Origin: Melastoma dodecandrum
Taxonomy: Eukaryota; Streptophyta; Magnoliopsida; Myrtales; Melastomataceae
Assembly: GCA_029817715.1 (NCBI GenBank)
Contig: JARUPY010000538.1
Location: forward strand, 8,308,001 to 8,372,000
Direction: 5' to 3'
DNA: 64,000 bases
The position numbers and the translations under genes are program-made. Below are positions 22,570-33,240 of the stretch, piece after piece. Positions within the stretch are counted from its first letter, which is position 1, and every line of letters starts with the position of its first letter. Below the pieces are notes generated by a model. The model was not told where the DNA came from and made no database searches. It saw only the letters and a list, made by a program, of their open reading frames with translations.

Positions 22570-22884
22570 CATCCTTCAACTTTGTCTGCAGGTACCCGCC
22601 GTACTCCCTTGCGTAGTCCTTCACGTGCCGCGCGGTGTCGTAGATCCGGTCCCTCGCGTAGTCCACCCTCTCCGATCCCGGGTGATGGAACCCCCTGCAG
22701 TACTTGTACAGATACCGATATCACCCCGGCAGCAGCCAGGGCCACCAACGCCGCCACGGGTACCCACAACGGGCTCGTGAGGATGATCAAAGGGGTAAGG
22801 AATATCAACCCCGTGTGCGAAGGTGTCGTCGAAGGGAGCGGCCGTGTGCCGAGGTGCCCTGTAGTTGGGGCGGCGGTCGGCCAT
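22570..22884 (-). pseudogene. Captured, internally deleted oleosin gene copy
   Basis: Read on the minus strand from ATG at 22884 (context ACCAAATGGCC): MADRRPNYRAPRHTAAPFDD in one frame, then TPLIILTSPLWVPVAAL in the next, then [40 protein letters not shown] in the third. The middle part has the exact oleosin proline-knot pattern P-x5-SP-x3-P, and the last part is the amphipathic C-terminal arm of seed oleosins. Both flanks of the hydrophobic hairpin are shortened and the frame changes twice, so it cannot make a full oleosin. GC content is much higher than in the TIRs around it, as expected for a captured exon. Confidence 0.8.
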
Positions 22885-23229
22885 TTGGTTTTCTGGGGTG
22901 GGGAGTGGCTATTGATCAGATCAAAGAGGAAGAATAGGAAAAAAGGGATTAGTTCTTGAAGTACGAAATTGAGTTTGGATCTGACAAGTGCCTTTCCATG
23001 CTGACCGACACGTGTAAATATTTTTTGAATTTTTATGGTAATATAATTTAATTTAAATTTCATGTTAGTCATGAATGTACAAAATTCCCACTGTTGCTTT
23101 TTATTAAAAATATTAAAATAATCAAGTCATCGAGTACTTTAAAATTATAATTAAATGTTTGGTTTTAAAATTTTAAAACAACTTATTTGTTAATTATTAT
23201 AAAATATTAAAGTAAAAGAACATATCATT

Positions 23230-23925
23230 ATTTTACCCCGCAGGGTTAAAACGGTAATTTCACACTTAAAATAGGTTCGGATTGCACTGTTCTGATTAGT
23301 AAATTACTAAAAAGTTTAGTAATCGATTACTAAATATTCAGCAAATTTTCTCAAAAAATAGTAAACGATTACGAAAAAAAATGACGACTTTAGTAATTTA
23401 CTAACGAAGTTACAATGTTACACGGTAATTTACTAATTTCGCTTATAAAATTAGTAAAGCATTACTAAAATCTTTCGACGGCGAATCGAGAAAATTACTA
23501 AAAATGGAAATTTTACTAAAAAAATTGGGAACACGTTACTAATTTTTTACTGTTTGAAAATCTGGAAAGTTACTAAACTACGTTTAGTAAATCGGAGGTG
23601 AAATTTACTAAAAAGTTTAGTAAACGATTACTAAACTTGAACAGTGAAACTTTAGTAACGGTTTCCTAAAAAAACCAAAAATCATCGATATTTTTAGTAA
23701 CCGATTACTAAACTTTTTAGTAAATTTGACCTCCGATTTACTAAACGTAGTTTTAGTAACTTTCCGAATTTTCTAAAGTAAAAAATTAGTAAGGTTTACA
23801 AATTTTTACAGCAGTTTAGTAACGATTTTACTAAAAAACGTCGATTTTTAGTAAAGATTACTAAAAAAATAGTCGATTTTAGTAAACTACGTAACGGTTA
23901 CGTGCACGTACCGTTAGCCGCTTCC
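23230..23925 (-). repeat. Right TIR of the Pack-MULE
   Basis: It is the inverted copy of 21378-22096. It starts on the inner side at TTTTACCCCGCAGGGTTAAAA and ends at GCCGCTTCC before the TCTCAAAAT duplication. Confidence 0.92.
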
Positions 23926-23934
23926 TCTCAAAAT

Positions 23935-24333
23935 GATTAAAAAAAATTATCACTTGCTATTTATTATTAAAGTAGCCTCCCCGACCTCACTTGTAACATG
24001 CAAGTGTACCCATTAATCGCAAAAGACATTACCTTAAATGGAGGCAGCACTCAGCCACAACCAGGAGTACTCCACTAAGCCACAAAGTACAACGAACATT
24101 CTATGGCTTGTTTCATAGACAAAGTTTCCGAGCAATCAGATCCGACAGAAAATAGCGTTCAACAAATTGCTTGAACATGTGTGGCAACCGATGTCGGTTT
24201 ATGTACAATGTTCGAACACAGGTTCAATCAACGTATTGCAAGAAAAAAAAAAGACGAAAGAATTGGATGACGTAAGGATAAAGGCAAGTGAAAGTGCAAG
24301 CCTGTTCGGTTCTACTTTTGAACAATGTGGCAA
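23935..24333. other. 3' flank of the XBAT32-like gene
   Basis: It lies between the Pack-MULE and the stop codon of the minus-strand gene at 24334 and probably contains its 3' UTR. No other feature was seen. Confidence 0.4.
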
Positions 24334-26828
24334 TCAGCACCCGCGACCTGTTGTTACGTATTGATTGAGCGCTGAGAGCCAGGACCCCCTACCCTCAGAC
24401 TGGGACGATGACCCCCTCAGCCCCGACCGGAAAGACCGCACCAACTGACCCTTCAAGTGCCGGTCAACGCTGCAGGGAACCAACGAGGGGCTAGTGTCCA
24501 GAGGCCCCATACAGAGACTTGAGTTAAGTTTCATGGATGGGAACTTCTGGCAGCTCAGGCTACGGAAGGACGACCCTAGTGGGGAGATATGGGTGCAGTG
24601 GAACCCTGGCTTGCAAGTTCTCTGCGGACTCGACGGCACATGTGCACAATGCGAGCGACAGGCTGGTTCGTGCGATTTCCTGTGGCACAGGTTTTGTCCC
24701 AGGAAGCTTCACAAATGAGACTATGCTGTGCCGACAGAGTGGGCAGGCGATCGAGCCTGGTGGGCCCTTGGTTTTTGAAGGAGCGTTCGTTGAGCATAGG
24801 TATAGGGCACATCTCGAGCAGAATTAGTGACCGCAGCCTACAACACCATGAGCAGGACAAATGCCACGTGACAGGTTAGGCAAGTAAATACCGGCAAGCC
24901 TTCCATCCACATACAAATCAAAGCCGTCATTCTTATGGTAAACTTATAAAGTTTGACCTTCAAGACAGTAACGCCAACACTAACTTGTCAAACACTATTC
25001 ATTTGTACAAGGCAGGCCAGGACAAGATTCGAAAGGTACCTTCTGCAGCGACCGTGCATTTCCTCTCTAAACAGACAATACAGGGATCTTGGCATGTCGG
25101 TGCAGAGTCAGTTACTCTCCACCCGCATTCTCTGCAATGGTGTTGCCCGATTTTGAATTAGTCCCCAGAAAACAACTCAGAAACTAGTGGGCAGAAAGAT
25201 CACAAACTACAGCTTGCAACAAGAGATATCACAAACTTCAGTGTGTAGCCGCATATAATTCAATGTAATCATGCCTCTTAATCAAGATTCTTAAGTCTTC
25301 CTTCCTATTCACGACTAGAATCACTATTTGATATTTCACCCCATTCAAGATGAAATAATCTCTAAAGAAGACCAGAAAGTAGTCCCAACGGGTGTTGCTG
25401 TATATCCATCTGTTTGAAAAACTTAAAATTAACATGCTATGTAGATCTTTTTCATGTTTCCAATGATCAGTATATTGTATCTATTGAAGCTTCCCGAGCA
25501 CAAGCAACAAAAACTACAATTTCACGTCATGATGAAAATTAAAATTTAAGCATCCAAATAACTACGTCGGTTATCAGTGAAAATATGTTCAAAGAAAGAG
25601 TCCCACAGTTGCAGCAGAGAATATCGATTTCTTTGTGGGGAAACACCAACCTAGCAATATTTACGATGCTCATGAGGGGAAGTGAAATGTAAGGTGAGGG
25701 AAGAACTCTCGCGCGGGTTTCAGGCTCTGAGCTAAGAATTTCCTCAAGGCAATTCCTGTGCCATGAGTGAGCTACCATAAGAGGTGTCCACCTGCAAAAT
25801 TCACATATTTATCATTGACGTGCAGGTTCTGCAACACATTTGACAATTATGAGAAAGCCAGAGTTAACAACAGAAGTCAACAAAGTTCTTCTAAAACATC
25901 TGGAAAAATTATTTGGAACGAAGTCAAATAAGGTAAAGTAATTGGGACTTTCTAACTCAGAATACAGCCTGATATCGACACAAAAAGAAGTAACCCGACA
26001 TTTCTCTTCTATGCTTACAAACTTCATAAACAGATGTTAAAACGTTCTGATACATACGGGCAACTAAGAAACAACAACAGGATTATTAGTAAATATAGAC
26101 GAAGAAGCAGAAACAGATTCTTGATGGAAATAGGGCATACCCATTAGCATTTTCAGCAGTCACACGAGCACCATTGGCGATTAAAATCTGAAGAGGACAA
26201 AAAACAAATTAATGCTATTAACAAGATGGAAGAAAGCTGACTCTGAATTTGCAACTTGGAAAACTTTTCCAGTCACCTGACAACATTGCATATTCCCCCC
26301 ACAAGCAGCATAGTGAAGAGGAGTGCTTCCAGAACCTATAATTTGACAATATATATTACTCATCGTACACACCGATAGAAAGTGTTCAAAAATTTGGGAA
26401 TTGTATTCAAATGTTTAACTAAAAAAGGCTTTCAATACACTAATCCAATTGGCACGTTCAACAATAAGGAGACACACTGTAGACAGTTCATTTCTAGCAG
26501 CTGCTTTACGATAAGTGCAAGACTGCATTTCACTTGTCGGAAGTAAAACTACAGAGATCTCTAGACTGGGAAACAACTCGATGAGTGCCTTGGTGACAAA
26601 TACAGTATACGACCACTTCTACAAACAAGTCTGGCAAGGCAATGCTGCAAAAATACATCTCATAGAAAATAAGCTGGACTGGGCAAAAAGATTAATTGCA
26701 TTACGAAGTAGCAAACGGCAAATGGCATGACATCCGGTGAAAAGGATCTGGCATAATATCCCCACTATCTCTCGCATAAAAAGCAGGTAAAAGAAATCAA
26801 ATTACCGATCAGATCAATTGTAGTTCCA

Positions 26829-28670
26829 TTTACCATTCGGTTTGAAAATTGCACCTTCATTATTCCAGAAAGCAGTTATTCGTATTTTCTGGCCCATACA
26901 GTCCTCAGCATTGGTTTACATTGATGATATTCTATTATTCAGTCATGACAAAGAATCACATGAAATTTTACTAAGACAATTTGCATAAATACTTCAAGAA
27001 TATGACATTATGCTTTCAGAAAGAAAGGTAAAGTTATTCGAAACTTCAATTGAATTTCTTGGCATAAGACTTTCAGGTGGCAAATATCACCCCGGATTAT
27101 ATATTGCCCAAGAACTGCTGAAATTCCTAGACACTCATCTAACCGTGAAACAGGTTCAACAATTTTTGAGAATTATGAATTATTTAAGAGATTTCGTACC
27201 GAAAATCAGTAGGTATACAAGTCCACTTGAGCCCAATTAAAAAAAAATGCACAGCCCTGGGGACAAGCCCAGACAGAAGCGGCTCAATTCTTGAAGACAC
27301 AACTTCAACTCCTTCCACCACTGCAGATTCTTTCATGTGGAGTTCGAGTATTACAGACAGACGCGAGTGATTTATATTGGGTAGCCATTTTGTTAAAAGA
27401 GAAGGAAGGAAAAAAGCACATCTGTGCTTATAAATCAGGAAAGTTCAACCAAGCAGAACAACATTACCATTCTACCATCAAGGAGATACTTGCAGTCAAA
27501 TATGGTATAAAGAAGTTTGAATTTCACTTGATTGGATATCACTTCATTGTAGAAAGCGACCTTTCTTCATTCAGCTCAATGCTAAAGTTCAAACAGAAGA
27601 AAATACCAAATGCACAGCTACTAAGATTAGCAGAATGGTTTTCACAGTACTCCTTCACAGTCAGACATATCAAAGGTACATCTAATGCTGTAGCAGACTT
27701 CTTATCCAGACCTTTTGATATTGCACATCCTACTTTGTTAGAACATCCTAAGCTGCAGGCAATGTTCACAACCAAAGTATATAAGCCGCAGGAGTACGCT
27801 TCACTTCCTCCAGAAGTTCTTCGGTATGATCAGATTGGAGAATTACTATCCAGAACTTTTATGATGATGCATAAATATTTGGTACAGATTTTTAGAAAGC
27901 ATGGACAAATGTTCTTTCCAGTAGATGGAATGCATCCCAGATATCCTTTCCAATAGGCCATTCCAATCCATCCGCTGGATATTTTTCCTAAAGAGCGGAA
28001 ATGGTTTCTATGGTATTTCTTTCATGCTCACACAGTTGCTCTAGAATTCACAACCATAGAGATACTTGTATATTTGAATTCTTTGGGAGATATCCAAACA
28101 TATACTCCTCACAGAAGGCCACATGCATACCTTGCAGAGATATTATCTTGGTTTGCACCACTAACTCAGTGGAAGAATTGGTTTGAGATCCACATGGATA
28201 ATTTTGCAAAGTACCCAGGAATTACTGCCTATTCAACTTATTTGTTTCACAGGCATTGGCATTATGACTAAAGACTTCAAGCATTAGTTGTCATTAACAC
28301 AGTTGATGACTTTGCACATCTTCCACATTCTTTGACTTTATGTGCAGATGATAGTTTCTCAGACTGGGAAGACTCTCTTGCGAGTAAAGAACTCTTGAAA
28401 CAGAAATTATGCAGAGAGAATGGATTCCATTATTTAACATGAAGAGATTATTCAGGCCCGAATCCAAGACACAGTTCCGGACCATGTCTATGAACTTCAA
28501 TGTGCATTACATCATTATTCGCACAACAGGATTAATTGGGACGAATTGGCCCAAGAATTCTTAAGCATGATTGATCTACAAGAAGAAAGCCCAGGACCAT
28601 CCTCCAGCAATAAAAGACAAGACCATGATCCAGATAATCCGGACCCACGCGAAAAACGTCCCAGAAATAA
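26829..28670 (+). pseudogene. Pararetroviral RT-RNase H polyprotein fragment, left arm
   Basis: The + strand starts within RT at PFGLK, passes the catalytic YIDDILLF (about 26920-26943) and goes through a stop near 26984. It ends that frame at TAA 27238-27240. It resumes in another frame at 27291-27956 as RNase H (TDASDLYW, KEILAVKYGIKKFEF, HIKGTSNAVADFLSR), followed in the same frame by a C-terminal extension up to a TAG near 27955. The rest of the extension (27957-28670) continues with further stops near 28268 and 28440. It ends in an Asp/Pro-rich tail. The copy is dead. Confidence 0.8.
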
Positions 28671-28952
28671 TTGAAGATCAGCTTGCACACACTCAAGCCA
28701 CCCACGTGACAAAAGAAAGAAGATTCTTTGAAGATAAGATCACAAAAGATTTTTCAAGATAAGGTGTCGGCCACCAAAGATTCTTTGAAGATAAGATGCC
28801 TTGAAGATAAGGTGTTAGCAAAAGATGACAAGATAGGACAGCTTTAGCTTTATGACTTTTTTGCAAAATTAGCTCATAGCCTTTATGATTTTTTGTAAAG
28901 CTAGCACGCAACGTGGCTTAACCACAGCCTAGTTTTTCTTTCCATCTTGTAT

Positions 28953-28960
28953 TATAAATA
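28953..28960 (+). promoter_or_regulatory. TATA box of left viral arm
   Basis: TATAAATA followed by CCCCATCGATCAAGAGGAG lies after the last coding segment and before a long leader. This is the place of the caulimovirid genomic promoter. It points toward the centre of the palindrome. Confidence 0.6.
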
Positions 28961-29104
28961 CCCCATCGATCAAGAGGAGCAAGCAGGCTGGAAATAACAC
29001 AGAAAAAACACTTTGAACTTTTCTTCATCTATGAGTCTCTAAGCTTCTCCGAAGGGCAATAGTTGCGGTAGTGGTGTCTTAGTTCTCAACCTCATCATAT
29101 AATC

Positions 29105-29200
29105 TCTACCTTCGATAAACCCAAAAACACTCAGAAAATCCAGAAAACCCTCTACCTTCGATAAACCCAAAAACACTCAGAAAATCCAGAAAACCCAAAA
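29105..29200 (+). repeat. Tandem duplication in the left-arm leader
   Basis: CTCTACCTTCGATAAACCC followed by AAAAACACTCAGAAAATCC occurs twice in a row, about 46 bases per unit. The right arm has one copy only (about 29780-29840), so the duplication or loss followed the formation of the palindrome. Confidence 0.7.
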
Positions 29201-29981
29201 ACATTCAGAAAACCCAAATCTTTCTATTTTCATGTTATTGTCCAAACATCTTCGTTTTGATGATTCTTCCTCGTTAATTAACATTTTATGCTCTTACTGT
29301 TACCTACGGATGCTATATTTTCCAATTGTTTCTTATTCATAAGTACTAAGCTTTGGTAATAGTTTTTCTATATTACTTCACTACTTGGTTAAGGTGTTTT
29401 GCTTCAGGTATTTGTTTACTTAGTGCGGTAACGTCCTTTGGGCCGTAAAGCTACCGACAGGCTATAAGTGACCACTAACAGCCCTCCTGACTTCGACGGT
29501 GATGTGGTCACTTATAGCCTATCGGTAGCTTTACGGCCCAAAGGACGTTACCGCACTAAGTAAACAAATACCTGAAGCAAAACACCATAACCAAGTAGTG
29601 AAGTAATATAAAAAAACTATTACCAGAGTTTAGTACTTAGGAATAAGAAACAACTGGAAAATATAGCATCAGTAGGTAGTAGTGAGAGCATAAAACGTTA
29701 AATAACGATGAAGAATCATCAAAACCAAGATGTTTGAATAATAACATGAAAATAGAAAGATTTGGGTTTTTTAGGTTTTCTGAATGTTTTTAGGTTTTCT
29801 GGATTTTCTGAGTGTTTCTGGGTTTATCGAAGGTATATAGTATGTGGAAAGGTTGAAAACTAAGATACCACTACCGCGACTATTGCCCTTCGGAGAAGCT
29901 TAGAGACTCATGGATGAAGAAAAGTTCAAAGTGTTTTTTCTGTGTTATTTCCAGCCTGCTTACTCCTCTTGATCGATGGGG

Positions 29982-29989
29982 TATTTATA
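29982..29989 (-). promoter_or_regulatory. TATA box of right viral arm
   Basis: This is the mirror image of the left-arm TATA box (minus strand TATAAATA then CCCCATCGATCAAGAGGAG). It points toward the palindrome centre, so the two promoters are convergent. Confidence 0.6.
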
Positions 29990-30267
29990 ATACAAGATGG
30001 AAAGAAAAACTAGGCTGTGGTTAAGCCACGTTGCGTGCTAGCTTTACAAAAAGTCATAAAGGCTATGAGCTAATTTTGCAAAAAAGTCATAAAGCTAAAG
30101 CTGTCCTATCTTGTCATCTTTTGCCGACACCTTATCTTCAAGGTATCTTATCTTCAAAGAATCTTTGGTGGCCCACACCTTATCTTGAAAAATCTTTTGT
30201 GATCTTATCTTCAAAGAATCTTCTTTCTTTTGTCACGTGGGCGGCTTGAGTGTGTGCAAGCTGATCT

Positions 30268-32235
30268 TCAATTATTTCTGGGACATTTTTCGTGTGGGTC
30301 CGGATTGTCTGGATCATGGTCTTGTCTTTTATTGTTGGAGGATGGTCCTGGGCCTGTGTCCGATGATGGTCCTGGGCTTTCTTCTTGTAGATCAATCATG
30401 CTTAAGAATTCTTGGGCCAATTCGTCCCAATTAATCCTGTTGTGCGAATAATGATGTAATGCACATTGAAGTTCATAGACATGGTCTGAGACTGTATCTT
30501 GGATTCGGGCCTGAATAATCTCTTCATGTGTTAAATAATAGAATCCATTCTCTCTGCATAATTTCTGTTTCAAGAAGTTTTTACTCGCAGGAGAGTCTTC
30601 CCAGTCTGAGAAACTATCATATGTACATAAAGTCAAAGAATGTGGAAGGTATGCAAAGTCATCAACTGTGTTAATAGCAACTAATGCTTGAAGTCCTTGG
30701 TCATAATGCCAATGCCTGCGAAACAAATAAGTTGAATAGGCAGTAATTCCTGGGTACTTTGCAAAATTATCCATGTGGATCTCAAACCAATTCTTCCACT
30801 GAGTTAGTGGTGCAAACCAAGTTAATATCTCTGCAAGGTATGCATGTGGTCTTCTGTGAGGAGTATATGTCTGGAGATCTCCCAAAGAATTCAAATATAC
30901 AAGTATCTCTGTGGTTGTGAATTCTAGAGCAACTGTGTGAGCATGAAAGAAATACCATAGAAACCATTTCTGCTCTTTAGGAAAAATATCCAGCGAATGG
31001 ATTGGAATGGCCTGTAGAAAAGGATATCCGGGATGCATTCCATCTACTGGAAAGAATATGTGTCCATGCTTTCTAAAAATCTATACCAAATATTTATGCA
31101 TCATCATAGAAGTTCTGGATAGTAATTCTCCAATCTGATCATACCGAAGAACTTCTGGAGGAAGTGAAGCGTACTCCTGTGGCTTATATACTTTGGTTGT
31201 GAACATTGCATGCAGCTTAGGATGTTCTAACAAAGTAGGATGTGCAATATCAAAAGGTCTTGATAAGAAGTCTGCTACAACATTAGATGTACCTTTGATA
31301 TGTCTAACTGTGAAGGAGTACTGTGAAAACCATTATGCTAATCTTAACAGCTATGTATTTAGTATTTTCTTCTGTTTGAACTTTAACATTGAGCTGAATG
31401 AAGAAAGGTCGCTTTCTACAATGAAGTGATATCCAACCAACTGAAATTCAAACTTCTTTATACCATATTTGACTACAAGTATCTCCTTGATGGTAGAATG
31501 GTAATGCTATTCTGCTTGGTTGAACTTTCCTGATTTATAAGCACATATGTGCTTTTTTCCTTCCTTCTCTTCTGGCTGCCCAATATAAATCACTGGCGTC
31601 TGTCTGTAATAGTCGAACTCCATCTGAAGGAATCTGTAGTGGTGGAAGGAGTTGAAGTTGTGTCTTCAGAAATTGGACCGCTTCTATCTAGGCTTGTCAT
31701 AGGGCTGTGCATCTTTTTTTAATTGGGCTTCAAGTGGACTTGTATTCTTGCTGATTTTAGGTAGGAAATCTCTTAAATAATTCACAATTCCCAAAAATTG
31801 TTGAACCGGTTTCACGGTTAGATGAGTGTCTGGGAATTTCAGCAGTTCTTGGACAATATGTGGTCGAGGGTGATATTTGCCATCTGAAAGGCTCATGCCA
31901 AGAAATTCAATTGAAGTTTCGAATAACTTCACATTTCTTTCTCAAAGCATAATGTCATATTTTTGGAGTATTTCTGCAAATTGTCTTAGCAAAATTTCAT
32001 GTGATTCTTTGTCAGGACTGAATAACAGAATATCATCAATGTAAACCAATGCTGAGGACTGTATGCGTCAGAAAATACGAGTAATTGCTTTCTGGAATAA
32101 TGAAGGTGCAGTTTTCAAACCGAATGGTAGAATTGTCTATTGGAAATGTCCATCGGGAATGCAGAATCCCGTTTTTCATCTGTCATCAGGATGTATACCT
32201 AACTGCCAAAATCCGCTCTTAAGATCAAAATCCGC
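30268..32235 (-). pseudogene. Pararetroviral RT-RNase H polyprotein fragment, right arm
   Basis: The minus strand begins in RT motif A (FDLKSGFWQLG at about 32200-32232), immediately after XBAT32 codon 13. It continues through PFGLK, YIDDILLF and the thumb region (31684-31932, NYLRDFLPKIS), then a broken RNase H (31080-31680, with stops). From 31038 to 30268 the C-terminal extension is open for 256 codons and ends with the same Asp/Pro-rich tail as the left arm. It carries about ten extra residues (SSDTGPGPSS type) there. Confidence 0.8.
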
Positions 32236-32274
32236 GCATCCGAAAGAATTCCCCACGAGGTTCAAAAGCCTCAT

Positions 32275-33240
32275 TGTCCATCTGCGATCAGTTCGACACA
32301 CTCCCCCAAAATGATACCCCAAAACCTGACCTAAACCTACGGATCCTTTTACCCTCTTTGTTCAGAAGCACATTTCCCTCATAAGACGATTGCTATACAA
32401 TGAGACCAGGATAATTAAATCCCAGCACAGAGATTTTAAAAGAGAAAGGAAAATGACACAGGACCAGCTTATTCTATTGAAAGGAAGGGGAACGAAAGAA
32501 AAATTAAAGAATCATGCGAAGCTGCATCCACCAAACCAACAACAACCAACGACAACTTCTCTCACACAATTCCAATACCTCCTCAGACACACACACAACA
32601 GGAATTGGTTGTAACAATTAGAATCAATCACCAGCTCTGGGTTGAATTATTTCCAGGACACCAACGGAAGGAAATCAACTAAAAAAATACGAGGAAACCT
32701 ACGAGTCCTCGACAGATGGAGGGACAAACCTCAAACCCAACTCCTAAACACCACAACAAATAAGAAAACCCTCCTCACAAGAACAAGCAAATGTGACTGA
32801 CGCCCCCCTACAAATCGCTTTCAATCCTCCTCGTACTTCACGAAGGGAACACACCAAGAAAAGAAACACAAGCGAACAAAAACAGCTCTAGAAAGGGGGG
32901 GCGAAGGGATAAAAAAAACTCCTTCCCCTCGGACCCTCAATTGACCCTCCTCCTCAGATCATCGCCGTCAATCCATCGACGATTACAACTCGAACCCAAT
33001 ACTGGGAATCTCTCAAAGACCAGACCTTTACCATAAAAACCCATCACGGGAATCACTCCATCCTCCGCACCCCCCCCCCCACCCCAACCGAAAAAGGACA
33101 CACCTTTGGCAGCCCCCAGAACCCAGAGAGAGAGGCCGGAGTGAAACCAATCAGAGGTGGTTCACGTGCGGTTTACTGTAATAATATATTACAGAACACG
33201 AGAACATTCCTGCCCCTGCTCTCCCCCTAGCTTTATTCAT
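32275..33240 (-). other. 5' leader and promoter region of the XBAT32-like gene
   Basis: It lies just upstream of the exon 1 ATG on the minus strand. It contains a C-rich run near 33068-33085 and a GAGAGAGAGG stretch (33124-33133) typical of plant 5' leaders. No coding region, repeat or clear TATA box was recognised. Confidence 0.45.

Larger units (their letters stand above)
21378..23925. mobile_element. Pack-MULE with long TIRs and captured oleosin sequence
   Basis: The element begins GGAAGCGGCTAACGGTACG and ends with the inverted copy CGTACCGTTAGCCGCTTCC. It is flanked by a perfect nine-base duplication TCTCAAAAT (21369-21377 and 23926-23934), the hallmark of Mutator-like elements. TIRs of about 700 bases enclose about 1.1 kb. 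The interior has no transposase. It holds a rearranged oleosin gene piece on the minus strand (22570-22884) and a second GC-rich piece (22130-22360) followed by an acceptor-like TTTTGCAG and an exon-like EMKKLSLKCDKTHSSKTVN (22391-22447) of unknown origin. Confidence 0.93.
26829..32235. mobile_element. Endogenous caulimovirid (florendovirus-like) as a 5.4 kb inverted repeat
   Basis: Two copies of the same pararetroviral segment face each other. The left arm (26829-29475) reads on + and the right arm (29504-32235) on -, with a 28-base spacer (29476-29503) whose borders are GTGACCAC and GTGGTCAC. Each arm holds, toward the centre, the RT C-terminal part with YIDD, RNase H, a C-terminal extension, a TATA box and a long leader. 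There is no integrase and there are no LTRs, as expected for Caulimoviridae. The RT and RNase H pattern and the extension after RNase H fit the florendovirus type best. Both outer ends join XBAT32 exon sequence. The right arm reaches about 85 bases further into RT. Confidence 0.8.
24334..32274 (-). pseudogene. XBAT32: XBAT32-type ankyrin-RING E3 ubiquitin ligase, disrupted by a pararetrovirus
   Basis: Minus-strand exons: exon 1 fragment 32236-32274 (MRLLNLVGNSFGC); 26806-26829 (NGTTIDLIG); 26277-26335 ([18 protein letters not shown], an ankyrin repeat); 26141-26187 ([16 protein letters not shown]); 25651-25791 ([30 protein letters not shown]); 25040-25131 (ECGWRVTDSAP, CIVCLERKCTVAAEG, start of RING); 24334-24837 ([30 protein letters not shown], then the Ser-rich tail ending ALNQYVTTGRGC). 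Plant XBAT32-type ligases have ankyrin repeats followed by RING and act in hormone control. Here some 200 codons after codon 13 of exon 1 are missing and a 5.4 kb viral inverted repeat sits in their place. A TAA at 24824-24826 replaces Glu inside RING, and the frame shifts by one near 24590. Splice sites are otherwise good. Confidence 0.88.

Noticed and set aside
22134..22780. Open frames of 78-131 codons on + within the MULE interior
   Set aside because: The oleosin motifs are on the minus strand; the + frames are its shadows or low-complexity.
24494..24879. Open frames on + opposite the XBAT32 last exon
   Set aside because: They are shadows of the minus-strand exon, which has recognisable RING and C-terminal motifs.
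29461..29520. Palindrome centre as a transcription terminator
   Set aside because: It is the symmetry point of a 5.4 kb inverted repeat, not a local terminator stem.
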